In this document: piece by piece, positions 9,919-20,608 of the stretch
Layout: every line of letters begins with the position of its first letter
Numbering within the stretch: the first letter of the stretch is position 1
Assembly (NCBI RefSeq): GCF_022539505.1
Contig: NC_061513.1
Span: 183,302,017-183,366,016, forward strand
DNA length: 64,000 nucleotides
Reading direction: 5' to 3'
Source: Lolium rigidum
Lineage: Eukaryota > Streptophyta > Magnoliopsida > Poales > Poaceae
Position numbers and translations under genes: made by a program
The notes under the pieces: model-generated
What the model was told of the DNA's origin: nothing
The model's input: only the letters and a program-made list of their open reading frames with translations
Databases searched by the model: none

Positions 9919-11787
9919 TTCTTCATCAACAAATTATCAGGTTCCTCCCCTGAAACTACATTTTTATTCGGCCACATCTTATGTGCTTTTTCTTGGAGCG
10001 TCGGTTTGTTTTTGTTTTTGTTTTGTTTGAATAAAATGGATCCTAGCATTCACTTTATGGGAGAGATACACGCTCCGCTGTAGCATATGGACAAATATGT
10101 CCTTGGTTTCTACTCATAGTATTCATGGCGAAGTTTCTCCTTCGTTAAATTGTTATATGGTTGGAATTGGAAAATGATACATGTAGTAATTGCTATAAAT
10201 GTTTTGGGTAATGTGATACTTGGCAATTGTTGTGCTCATGTTTAAGCTCTTGCATCATATGCTTTGCACCCATTAATGAAGAAATACATAGAGCATGCTA
10301 AAATTTGGTTTGCATATTTGGTTTCTCTAAGGTCTAGATAATTTCTAGTATTGAGTTTGAACAACAAGGAAGACGGTGTAGAGTCTTATAATGCTTTCAA
10401 TATGTCTTTTATGTGAGTTTTGCTGCACCGGTTCATCCTTGTGTTTGTTTCAAATAAGCCTTGCTAGCCTAAACCTTGTATCGAGAGGGAATACTTCTCA
10501 TGCATCCAAAATACTTGAGCCAACCACTATGCCATTTGTGTCCACCATACCTACCTATACTACATGGTATTTTCCCGCCATTCCAAAGTAAATTGCTTGA
10601 GTGCTACCTTTAAAATTCCATCATTCACCTTTGCAATATATAGCTCATGGGACAAATAGCTTAAAAACTATTGTGGTATTGAATATGTAATTATGCACTT
10701 TATCTCTTATTAAGTTGCTTGTTGTGCGATAACCATGTTTACTGGGGAACGCCATCAACTCATTGTTGAATTTCATGTGAGTTGCTATGCATGTTCGTCT
10801 TGTACGAAGTAAGGGCGATCTACACTGAGTTGAATGGTTTGAGCATGCATATTGTGAGAGAAGAACATTGGGCGGCTAACTAAAGCCATGATTCATGGTG
10901 GAAGTTTCAGTTTTGGACAATTATCCTCAAATCTCATATGAGAAAAGAATTAATTGTTGGCAAATGCTTAAAGCATTAAAAGAGGAGTCCATTATCTGTT
11001 GTCTATGTTGTCCCGGTATGGATGTCTAAGTTGAGAATAATCAAAAGCGAGAAATCCAAATGCGAGCTTTCTCCTTAGACCTTTGTACAGGCGGCATAGA
11101 GGTACCCCTTTGTGAAACTTGGTTAAAGCATATGTATTGCGGTGATAATCCGGGTAGTCCAAGCTAATTAGGACAAGGTGCGGGCACTATTAGTACACTA
11201 TGCATGAGGCTTGCAACTTATAAGATATAATTTACATGATGCATATGCTTTATTACTACCGTTGACAAAATTGTTTCATGTTTTCAAAATCAAAGCTCTA
11301 GCACAAATATAGCAATCGATGCTTTTCCTCTATGAGGACCATTCTTTTACTTTCAATGTTGAGTCAGTTCACCTATTTCTCTCCACCTCAAGAAGCAAAC
11401 ACTTGTGTGAACTGTGCATTGATTCTTACAAACTTGCTTATTGCACTTATTATATTACTCTATGTTGACAATATCCATGAGATATATATGTTACAAGTTG
11501 AAAGCAACCGCTGAAACTTAATCTTCTTTTGTGTTGCTTCAATATCTTTACTTTGAATTATTGCTTTATGAGTTAACTCTTATGCAAGACTTATTGATGC
11601 TTGTCTTGAAGTGCTATTCATGAAAAGTCTTTGCTTTATGATTCACTTGTTTACTCATGTCATACACATTATTTTGATCGCTGCATTCACTACATATGCT
11701 TTACAAATAGTATGATCAAGTTTATGATGGCATGTCACTCCGAAATTATCTTTGTTATCGTTTTACCTGCTCGGGACGAGCGAAACT

Positions 11788-11801
11788 AAGCTTGGGGATG
11801 C
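11788..11801 (+). other. Element B polypurine tract region
   Basis: AAGCTTGGGGATGC ends immediately before the 3' LTR. The GGGGATG core is the likely plus-strand primer. The identical 14-mer occurs twice more inside the element. Confidence 0.75.
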
Positions 11802-13407
11802 TGATACGTCTCCAACGTATCGATAATTTCTTGTGTTCCATGCCACATTATTGATGTTATCTACATGTTTTATGCACACTTTATGTCATATTCGTGCATT
11901 TTCCGGAACTAACCTATTAACAAGATGCCGAAGTGCCGATTCTTTGTTTCTCGCTGTTTTTGGTTTCGAAATCCTAGTAAAGAAATATTCTCGGAATTGG
12001 ACGAAATAAAAGCCCGGAGGCCTATTTTCTCACGAAGCTTCCGGAAGTCCGAAGATGAGACGAAGAGGGGCCACGGGGTGGCCAAACCCTAGGGCGGCGC
12101 GGCCCCACCCTCGGCCGCGCCGGCACGTGGTTTGGGCCCCCCGTGCCGCCTCTCGACTTGCCCTTCCGCCTACTTAAAGCCTCCGTGACGAAACCCCCAG
12201 TACCGAGAGCCACGATACGGAAAACATTGCTGAGACGCCGTCGCCGCCGATCCCATCTCGGGGGATCCTGGAGATCGCCTCCGGCAACCTGCCGGAGAGG
12301 GGAATCATCTCCCGGAGGACTCTACACCGCCATGGTCGCCTCCGGAGTGATGAGTGAGTAGTCTACCCCTGGACTATGGGTCCATAGCGGTAGCTAGATG
12401 GTTGTCTTCTCCCCATTGTGCTATCATTGTCGGATCTTGTGAGCTGCCTATCATGATCAAGATCATCTATACGTAATTCTATATGTTGCGTTTGTTGGGA
12501 TCCGATGAATAGAGAATACTTGTTATGTTGATTATCAAAGTTATGCTTATGTGTTGTTTATGATCTTGCATGCTCTCCGTTTCTAGTAGAGGCTGCGGCC
12601 AAGTTTTTACTTTTAACTCCAAGAGGGAGTACTTATGCTCGATAGTGGGTTCATGCACGCATTGACACATGGGACGATGATGAGAAAGTTCTAAGGTTGT
12701 GTTGTGCTTGTTGCCACTAGGGATAAAACATTGGCGCTATGTCCGAGGATGTAGTTGTTGATTACATTACGCACCATACTTAATGCAATTGTCTCGTTGT
12801 TTAGCAACTTAATACTTGGAGGGGTTCGGACGATAACCTGAAGGTGGACTTTTTAGGCATAGATGCGGTTGGATGGCGGTCTATGTACTTTGTCGTAATG
12901 CCCAATTAAATCTCACTATACTTATCATGTCATGTATGTGCATTGTTATTCCCTCTCTATTTGTCAATTGCCCAAGCTGTAATTTGTTCACCCAACATGC
13001 TTGTTCGTCTTATGGGAGAGACACCTCTAGTGAGCTGTGGACCCCGGTCCAATTCTCTTTACTTGAAATACAATCTACTTGCAATACTTGTTTTTACTTG
13101 TTTTCTCTGCAAACAATCATCTTCCACACAATACGGTTAATCCTTTGTTACAGCAAGCCGGTGAGATTGACAACCTCATCTGTTTCGTTGGGGCAAAGTA
13201 CTTTGGTTGTGTTGTGCGGGTTCCACGTTGGCGCCGGAATCTCGGTGTTGCGCCGCACTACATCCCGCCGCCATCAACCTTCAACGTGCTTCTTGGCTCC
13301 TCCTGGTTCGATAAACCTTGGTTTCTTTCTGAGGGAAAACTTGCTGCTGTGCTCATCATACCTTCCTCTTGGGGTTGCCCAACGAACGTGTGAAATACAC
13401 GCCATCA
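11802..13407 (+). repeat. Element B 3' LTR
   Basis: 1606 bp, TGATACGTCTCCAACG ... ACACGCCATCA, followed by target duplication GAATG. Differs from the 5' LTR by scattered substitutions and small indels. Confidence 0.93.
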
Positions 13408-14996
13408 GAATGCGAGTAATAAAAGGCAAAATATGAATTCAGAGAAAAAGGTGCTTACATATCGAAGAGATCGTCTTCATCGGCAAAGCCGCCGGTCGAT
13501 CTCTTCACGGGCGAAGCTCTGGTCTCCTCCACAGCTGCATTAACAAAGGTATCACGATCAGCGTCATCATCACGCACTGATCCCTCTGTGTCGCAAGCAT
13601 CATTGGCTGAGGAAGCAAGATCGGTGTGGGCGGCTTTAGAATCTATCGGATCATCGTGTTCGCTCTCTAGGCCTCTATACTCGGCAGTATGAAAATCAAC
13701 AGGGACTGAGGAGCCTCTTCCCTCAGAAGTATCGTTTGGCGAATCATGCAGGTTTCCGGAAACTATGGGGATCTGTCGAAAAGAAGAACAATAGTAATTA
13801 TGTCGACTGAGTGGAACAGAGTAATGAGAGTATGAGAAGGAAAATTACCTCTGACGGTGGATGATCAGCATCAAGAGGAGAATAAGAAGATATCAATGGG
13901 ATCGAATCTTCTTGACTAAAGAGAGTAAGGCGACGAACTTCATCAAGCAGCCCCTTTTCCGATAGTTCAGCAATATTTATCATGGTTTCATCCTTTGGAC
14001 CCGAATACAACCACATCGGACGAACTCTGGCCATGACTGGTTGGATTCGACGTTTCAAGAACACCGCTGCCACCTCTGTGCCAATCATAGTTTGACCATC
14101 GGCTTCTTTGATCCGAAGGAATTTGGCAAATAACTCGTCGATTGCTTGTCCTTTCGTCGGGAGAAAGAATGTTCTTCCAAGAATGCCTAGGCTTGGCTTC
14201 AAGGACGTCGGCAAAACAAGGAAGGCTGGGACTCGGTTGTTGAGGAATCCTTGACATAAAACCATTTCGGTCTCCATCCTTGCACAGATTCTCTCATTGG
14301 GAAACTGAAATAGTTAACCTCTGAACGGACGACAAACCCCACTCCTCCGATGACAAAAGATCCATTACTACTGATGTATCTTTTTACGAAGAAGATCTTT
14401 TTCCACAACCCAAAGTGAGGCTCAATGCCCAAAAACGCCTCGCAGAGGGTGATGAACACAGCAACGTGAAGGATTGAGTTAGGGGTGAGTTGCCACAGTT
14501 GGATTTCGTAAGTCCGCAGAAGACGATGAAGGAATACGTGGGCAGGAAGCGAGAGACCCCGATACAAGAATGACAGGAACATCACGGTAAAACCAGCAGG
14601 GGGATTGGGCCGAGAAATCGCACCTGGAAGAATAACATTCCCCTCATCGTAGGAGATTAACCCGAGGCTTCGGGCCCTCTTCTCATCACGCTTCGTGATG
14701 GAGGACGCTAACCAATCTCGAGGTTTGGCTATCGAGCTTGGCGGTGCTGGCGGCGTCGGAGCTGGGGGAGGAGCATCTGAAGTGCTCCTCTTCGGGAGAT
14801 TCAAGGAGGCTTTGGCGGCGGCGCCACCGCTCGTGGAACTGGCGGTGGCAGCGAGGTTCTTCTTCTTCACCATTGCGAGATCTGGGGAAGATCTGAAAAA
14901 GTGGTGGTGGCGGCGCAGCGGTTGCGGAATAGAGAGGAAGAAGAAGGACAGGAAGATGCTATGGTGAATATGAGAGGAAACCAAAAAGATTTTGTC

Positions 14997-15008
14997 CTTT
15001 ATAAAGGT
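14997..15008 (-). promoter_or_regulatory. TATA box of the element A antisense gene
   Basis: CCTTTATAAAGG, palindromic so readable from either strand. It is about 125 bases upstream of the antisense ATG at 14873 and is the only TATA-like motif at that distance. Confidence 0.55.
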
Positions 15009-15009
15009 T

Positions 15010-16395
15010 TTAAGAATGGGAGTACTTGAGGATTGCGTGGGAACGCGTCATTACTGCCAGTTCATCAAGGGGGCCTTCTTCCATTGATGATTGCGGAAAT
15101 CGAGGAGGCGCCTTGGTAACTGTACGAGAAGGACGGATATTGCTTAAAAATAGGGCCAGACAGAGAAAGAATGGGCCCAGCGGGTCGCTGTTATCACCAG
15201 AATTTAGCCAGAGGAGGAGATGGGCCGTGATCGAAGATGGGCTTGGAGGACATGCATAAAGTGTCGGCCTTGTGCGAGAAGTTTGGGCTAGATTGCCCGT
15301 GTATCTGTATTTTATGGTAGAGTACGTTTTATGTTTAGAATTAAGAGATAGAGTTTAGTCGTACACAGCTGGGTTTATGCCCAAGATAGAAAGTCTACGG
15401 ACTATAAATATGTACCTAGGGTTATTGAGAAAGGAGGACGATCACGTTCACAACAAAACCAATCTAGGCGCATCGCCACCCCTTGTTTCGAGGGTTTCTC
15501 CCGGGTAAGCAACATGCTGCCTTGCGATCTAGGCAGTATCAGTTTATTCGTTACTGGTGTTGCTCGTGCTGAAGCCTTTTTGATGGAGAGCAACACCCTT
15601 ATCGTAGATGTTTTGGGGCTGACGTTGATATTTTCATGATATGCTTGCTTAGCTAAGCTCCCCCTCAATATCTAGCTGCCCTTACACCTATCTTAGGTGT
15701 AAGGGCAGCATGTTGCTTGTTCTTTATTTAGTAGATCTGATCCGTTATAATTGTTCCTTGTTCTCCAAGGATTGGTTTGATATCCGCATGGTTAGGCCTT
15801 GCAAACGGGTTGAACGATCCGGTAGTGCGTAAGGTATGGTTTGTTAGTTCTAGAGGGATTGTTCCGGGGATCAACTTCGTGTTGGTTTTTAGGCCTCTCT
15901 AGGGCTGGTTTTCCATTATCTTACGCATCTGCTAGGCTCAACTACGCGTAGGATGTTCCGGTTATGCGGTGAAAACCCTAGACTATCGTAGATTGGTTTA
16001 ACTTCATGTTGATCAAGTAAGATCCCCATGTTATCGTAAATCCAACGTGAACCATGGGGTAATCGTCTCTTTGAGCCGATCCACAGGGCAACCTAAGAGC
16101 CGATCGGGGCTCGTATTTAATGTTTACGTGTTTGCCATGCAGGAAACTAATCGAAGCAATCCATCACCTTCACGACCAGGTATAGGTCAGGTGGCACGCC
16201 CTTGCATCAGCCGGGACGTGTGCCAGAGCATTGCGGGCCGTTGCCCGAGGGACCAGGATCCACCAGCAGTCCTGGGAGCCTCCCGGCTCTCCGTGTTGCC
16301 CGTCGCTGCTCGCCGGTGGGTTTTGGTAGGCAACAGTCGCGTCTTGTCAATCAAAATCAAGGTGTCAGTAAACGTCATCAATGATGTCGTGAGGA
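15010..16395 (+). other. Element A leader-like region upstream of the antisense gene
   Basis: No ORF supported. On the plus strand there is TATAAATA at 15403-15410, then a leader-like stretch, a GGGTAAGC donor-like site near 15507 and a TTGCCATGCAG acceptor-like site near 16140. This is the layout of a plant promoter with a 5' untranslated intron. It may be an old LTR/leader segment of another retroelement absorbed into A, but I could not find matching ends. Confidence 0.4.
15675..15709. other. 15-bp perfect inverted repeat
   Basis: GCTGCCCTTACACCT, 5-base loop ATCTT, then AGGTGTAAGGGCAGC. Perfect stem inside the putative leader intron of element A. Confidence 0.85.
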
Positions 16396-16440
16396 ATGCT
16401 CGAAGCATTCGAAGGGATAAAAAGGATATCAGATGGTGAA

Positions 16441-16929
16441 CTTGAGTCTATGCACAGATTGCAAGCGTCCGTAGCTAAACTCGGGGGCTACTCCCATCGG
16501 GAGCGCTGGACGCGCACCCGACAGAATGAGGACTCGAAGAAAAAGAATGAAGGAAAAGATGATTGCTCAGCTCGAGTCTGCACCCGGTTGCGAGCACCCG
16601 TGCCCAGACTAGGGGGCTACTCCCATCAGGAGCGCTGCATGCGCACCCGACAGAACTTTTTTGCACTCCATGATCATGCCCGGGGACTTGATTCTGTGTA
16701 GGGTAACGTTGTTTTGCCATCGGTAGTTAACCAGCAAAAGTTGGGCACGTTGCTCGTTATCCCTTGTGTGCGGCGAATATATCGGATGACCTATGAAGAC
16801 TTGCAGAAAAACTTCGGCAGAGCAAAACGTTCGAGTGGTACAACTTGAGTCTACGCACGGATTGCAAGTATCCATACCTAGACTCGGGGGCTACTCCCAT
16901 CGGGAGCGCTGACGCGCACCCGACAAAAG
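16441..16929 (+). repeat. Three degenerate direct repeats near the element A 3' LTR
   Basis: Copies at about 16441-16529, 16567-16657 and 16844-16929, each about 88 bp. Each contains GGGGGCTACTCCCATC followed by a GAGCGCTG and GCGCACCCGACA block. Each core resembles the purine-rich tract CTCGGGGTCTAC that abuts the 3' LTR at 17040. Confidence 0.8.
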
Positions 16930-17026
16930 AAGATGATGCTGATTCAAGATAAACAAGAACAATTAAGGAGAAGAACATTAAGAGGAGGCATGCTTCAGTA
17001 TCTACCCGAACAATTTTCGGCTAGAC

Positions 17027-17039
17027 ACTCGGGGTCTAC
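17027..17039 (+). other. Element A polypurine tract region
   Basis: GACACTCGGGGTCTAC-type sequence directly before the 3' LTR start TGACGTGG at 17040. Confidence 0.55.
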
Positions 17040-17578
17040 TGACGTGGGCATTACCCTTCGGGTAACCGACATTGCCCTACCCTATACGATCTAACTGGAG
17101 GCCCATGAAGGTATTCGATGGCAAGATGGGCCACTTGGATGTCGCAGCGGAAGATTCCTTGGCGGGCAAGACAAGGAAGGAGCCGAACAAGGGAAGTTTA
17201 GAGCTAGAACTATTGTAAACCTAGTCGTACTCGATGAGACCTCTTGTGACCTGGCCACCTATATAAAGGCCAGGAGAGGGGCTGCCGAGGGACACGAACA
17301 ATCTTAGCAATCTTAGCCACCAAAAGTCTAGAGCTAGGTCATCATAGCGCTTATCTCGACGAAAACACAGCCGAACTCTTCGGCACCCCATTGTAATCCA
17401 ATATCTTCATAATCAAGATCAGACAGGCAGAACGTAAGGGTTTTACCTCATCGAGGGCCCCGAACCTGGGTAAATCGCACTCCCCGCTTGTCTGTGAACT
17501 GATGTCTCGTGTCAGCTTGCAGGATTCCATCAACCCTAAGCCCCAATCGGAGGGCATTGCCGAGGAGTACCCTCGACA
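17040..17578 (+). repeat. Element A 3' LTR
   Basis: 539 bp, TGACGTGGGC ... CCCTCGACA, pairs with 84-625. TATATAA at 17260-17266. Confidence 0.9.
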
Positions 17579-18999
17579 GCGTGAAATCACTGGCGCTACT
17601 GAAGCGTTTGACGAGGATATTCAGAGTGTTAACTTGAAGGTCGATGAATCTACCGCAACAATTAATACAGTCCAAACTCAAGTGACGGACCTTCAAGCAT
17701 CCATACATACATTAACTCAAGTTGTCGCTGAGATACATACTTTGTACAACCACCACAACAACCACAACCTGAAGAAGAGGACGACGTACATGCTGATTTT
17801 GAGGATGCTCCTGCTGCCCATGAGTGTGGTGGTGGGCGTGGTCTTGGACATGGTATCCGTGGTCGTGGTTTTGTCCCCATCGGAGCCCGCCGTGTTCCTC
17901 CACAACGGCAAGACGATGGTTTGGGTAAGCCAAAATTCTCAATTCCCCGCTTTGAAGGAGGTACTGATGTTGAAGAATGTCTCTGATGGGAGCTCAAGAT
18001 TGAGAAACTGTGGCGACTACATGATTATACTGAAGATAGGAAGATCAAGCTTGCTTCCTCAGAATTTGATGGCTATGCATTGTGTTGGTGGGATGGAATT
18101 ACTCGTGCCCGCGAAGAAGATGGAGAGTTGCCCATTATTACATGGAGCACCATGAAGGAGGTTATGCGAGCTTGTTTTGTTCCCACTAATTATTTACGCT
18201 CAGTTTATGATAAGTTGACCCAATTGAAACAAGGTGCTATGACAGTTGATGCTTATTATATGGAGATGGAGATGCTTTTGCAGCGTGTCCATGTTCGTGG
18301 ATCTATTGAGATGACTATGCAATGTTTCCTCCATGGTTTGAAATATACCATCAAGTGTATTGTTCGTCATCACCGTTATGATACTATGAATGAGCTACTA
18401 CATCATGCAAGAGAAGCTGAATCACAGTTGGCTGAAGAAGCGCAAATGAGGGGCCGTGCTACGGGCGCTGGGCGCTACACGCCTAGGGCGTCGCCCTCTA
18501 CGGGCCATCTTCGCGCTCCGCTGATGTTTCTACTTCGTCTAGCAAGCCGGTCTCCAATGCGTCTAACACAAAGAAGCCCGCACCTGCAGCAAGTGGATCT
18601 AGTTCTAACATGTCTATGGCGCGCAACCGCGATATGGCTTGTCATACATGTGGTGGCAAGGGTCACTTCAAGAGAGATTGTCCTAACCGTAAAGTGATGA
18701 TTGTTAATGAGGACAATGAGTATGAGACTGGAGATGATGCTGATCCGGATGCTCCAGAAGATGATGATTATGACAGTGATGTTGTACATGTTTTTCCTTC
18801 TAAAGCTCGCACTATTGTTGTGTCACAATGTCCTCTTAATGTGCAGCCGAGTGCATCTACACAACGCTGCAATTTGTTCCAAACAAAGGCACTAGTTGGT
18901 CCCGATAAGGCTTGCAAGGTCATTATTGATGGCGAGAGTTGTCGCGATCTAGCAAGCAAGGAGTTATGTGCCAAGCTGAAGTTGAAGTATTTACCACAC
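17579..18999 (+). pseudogene. Element C gag and start of protease (Ty3/gypsy, CCHC type)
   Basis: Coding remnant of a third Ty3/gypsy element. In order: an N-terminal coiled region (VNLKVDESTATINTVQTQV), an acidic/Gly-Arg linker, a gag domain (FDGYALCWWDGITRAR, YDKLTQLKQGAMTVDAYY, MQCFLHGLKYTI), a CCHC zinc knuckle CHTCGGKGHFKRDC at about 18640, and the protease start CKVIIDGESCRDLASKELC. The frame breaks near 17745, around 17990 and near 18475. The catalytic-loop Gly normally after DG is Glu here (DGES). The 5' end is cut by element A, and element E is inserted at 19000 within protease. This zinc-knuckle gag layout is usual for chromovirus-like elements. Confidence 0.8.
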
Positions 19000-20593
19000 T
19001 GATGGCGTGTATTTCACACGTTCGTTGGGCAACCCCAAGAGGAAGGTATGATGCGCACAGCAGCAAGTTTTCCCTCAGAAAGAAACCAAGGTTTATCGAA
19101 CCAGGAGGAGCCAAGAAGCACGTTGAAGGTTGATGGCGGCGGGATGTAGTGCGGCGCAACACCGGGGATTCCGGCGCCAACGTGGAACCTGCACAACACA
19201 ACCAAAGTACTTTGCCCCAACGAAACGGTGAGGTTGTCAATCTCACCGAGCTTGTCTGTAACAAAGGATTAACCGTATTGTGTGGAAGATGATTGTTTGC
19301 AGAGAAAATAGTAAAAACAAGTATTGCAGCAGATTTGTATTTCGGTATTAAAGAATGGACCGGGGTCCACGAGTTCACTAGAGGTGTCTCTCCCATAAGA
19401 TAAAAGCATGTTGGGTGAACAAATTACGGTCGGGCAATTGACAAATAGAGAGGGCATAACAATGCACATACATGACATGATAAGTATAGTGAGATTTAAT
19501 TGGGCATTACGACAAAGTACATAGACCGCCATCCAACTGCATCTATGCCTAAAAGTCCACCTTCGAGGTTATCGTCCGAACCCCTTCCGGTATTAAGTTG
19601 CAAAGCAACAGACAATTGCATTAAGTATGGTGCGTAATGTAATCAACAACTACATCCTCGGACATAGCGCCAATGTTTTATCCCTAGTGGCAACAGACAC
19701 AACACAACCTTAGAACTTTACGTCACTGTCCCGAGTGTCAATGCGGGCATGAACCCACTATCGAGCATAAATACTCCCTCTTGGAGTTAAAAGCAAAAAC
19801 TTGGCCGAGCCTCTACTAGTAACGGAGAGCATGCAAGATCATAAACAACACATATGTAATAACTTGATAATTAACATGACATGGTATTCTCTATCCATCG
19901 GATCCCGACAAACACAACATATAGAATTATAGATAGATGATCTTGATCATGTTAGGCAGCTCACAAGATCCAACAATGAAGCACAATGAGGAGAAGACAA
20001 CCATCTAGCTACTGCTATGGACCCATAGTCCGGGGGTGAACTACTCACTCATCACTCCGGAGGCGACCATGGAGGTGTAGAGTCCTCCGGGAGATGAATC
20101 CCCTCTCCGGCAGGGTGCCGGAGGAGATCTCTGAATCCCCGAGATGGGATCGGCGGCGGCGGCGTCTCGGTAAGGTTTTCCGTATCGTGGTTTTTCGCCT
20201 CGGGGGTTTCGCGACGGAGGCTTTAAGTAGGCGGAAGGGCGAGTCGGGGGCCCGACGAGGGCCCACACCACGAGGCGGCCGGGCCCCCCTTGGCCGCGCC
20301 GCCATGTGGTGTCGCCACCTCGTGGCCCCACTTCGTATGCTCTTCGGTCTTCTGGAAGGTTCGTGGCGAAATAGGCCCCTGGGTCTTTGTTTCGTCCAAT
20401 TCCGAGAATATTTCGTTACTAGGATTTCTGAAACCAAAAACAGCAGAAAACGAGACCGGCACTTCGGCATCTTGTTAATAGGTTAGTTCCAGAAAATGCA
20501 CGAATATGACATAAAGTGTGCATAAAACATGTAGGTATCATCAATAATATGACATAGAACATAAGAAATTATCGATACGTCGGAGACGTATCA
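19000..20593 (-). repeat. Element E 3' LTR
   Basis: 1594 bp, plus-strand ends TGATGGCGTG ... GACGTATCA. Same LTR subfamily as element B. Confidence 0.92.
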
Positions 20594-20594
20594 A

Positions 20595-20608
20595 GCATCC
20601 CCAAGCTT
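20595..20608 (-). other. Element E polypurine tract region
   Basis: GCATCCCCAAGCTT, i.e. AAGCTTGGGGATGC on the coding strand, one base from the 3' LTR. Confidence 0.7.

Larger units (their letters stand above)
9197..11787 (+). other. Element B conserved 3' non-coding module
   Basis: About 2.6 kb with no supported ORF, conserved in order with the same region of elements E, F, G and I. It begins with GAAAGGCGTTAAAGAAAAGCG and a hairpin at 9244-9259. It contains two AAGCTTGGGGATGC motifs (9833-9846, 9892-9905), a perfect hairpin at 9898-9918, and conserved blocks up to the purine tract. Confidence 0.75.
6716..13407 (+). mobile_element. Element B: non-autonomous LTR retrotransposon, 214-aa ORF
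   Basis: Complete element bounded by TGATACG...CCATCA, with a perfect 5-bp target duplication GAATG at 6711-6715 and 13408-13412. LTRs are 6716-8314 and 11802-13407. The primer binding site is tRNA-Asp type and a purine motif abuts the 3' LTR. The only coding region is 8552-9196. It has no gag, protease, reverse transcriptase or integrase. Inserted in intron 2 of the element A antisense gene, in the opposite direction to that gene. Confidence 0.93.
5561..14873 (-). pseudogene. Element A antisense gene (PF04195-like 'putative gypsy type transposon' protein)
   Basis: Spliced gene opposite to gag. Exons on the minus strand: 14873-13849, 13772-13459, 6675-6486, 6394-6112 and 6024-5561. Donors read GTAATT, GTAAGC, GTAAGT, GTAATC, and codon phases agree from exon 2 to exon 5. 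The start at 14873 gives MVKKKNLAATASS, 120 bases after a TATA box. Exon 1 holds the conserved domain (GFTVMFLSFLYRGLSLP, FLHRLLRTYEIQLWQLTPN, EGW-type WFYVKDSS) and has frameshifts near 14240-14270. Exon 2 is acidic and ends in a basic region; exon 3 contains PPSKKAK, a possible nuclear signal. Exon 4 is a long coiled coil rich in Lys/Glu. Exon 5 ends in SLSTQT. Element B is inserted in intron 2. Antisense ORFs of this kind are known in Tat elements, with no established function. Confidence 0.7.
84..17578 (+). mobile_element. Element A: Tat-like Ty3/gypsy retrotransposon, non-autonomous, with antisense gene
   Basis: Two near-identical direct repeats (84-625 and 17040-17578) begin TGAC and end GACA and bound the element. 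A primer-binding-like sequence follows the 5' copy and a G-rich tract precedes the 3' copy. Sense coding is gag (684-2744) and protease (2841-3881) only; I see no reverse transcriptase, RNase H or integrase. The rest is occupied by a spliced antisense gene (14873 back to 4577) and untranslated sequence. The Tat lineage (e.g. Grande, Retand) is known for antisense ORFs between pol and the 3' LTR, which fits. About a dozen substitutions separate the LTRs, suggesting a fairly recent insertion. Element B is nested at 6716-13407. The flanking 5-mers do not match. Confidence 0.85.

Noticed and set aside
15402..15718. Recent inversion between the two AAGCAACATGCTGCC arms
   Set aside because: Arms are inverted repeats that fit a stable hairpin-rich leader equally well, and nothing in the window shows the other orientation.
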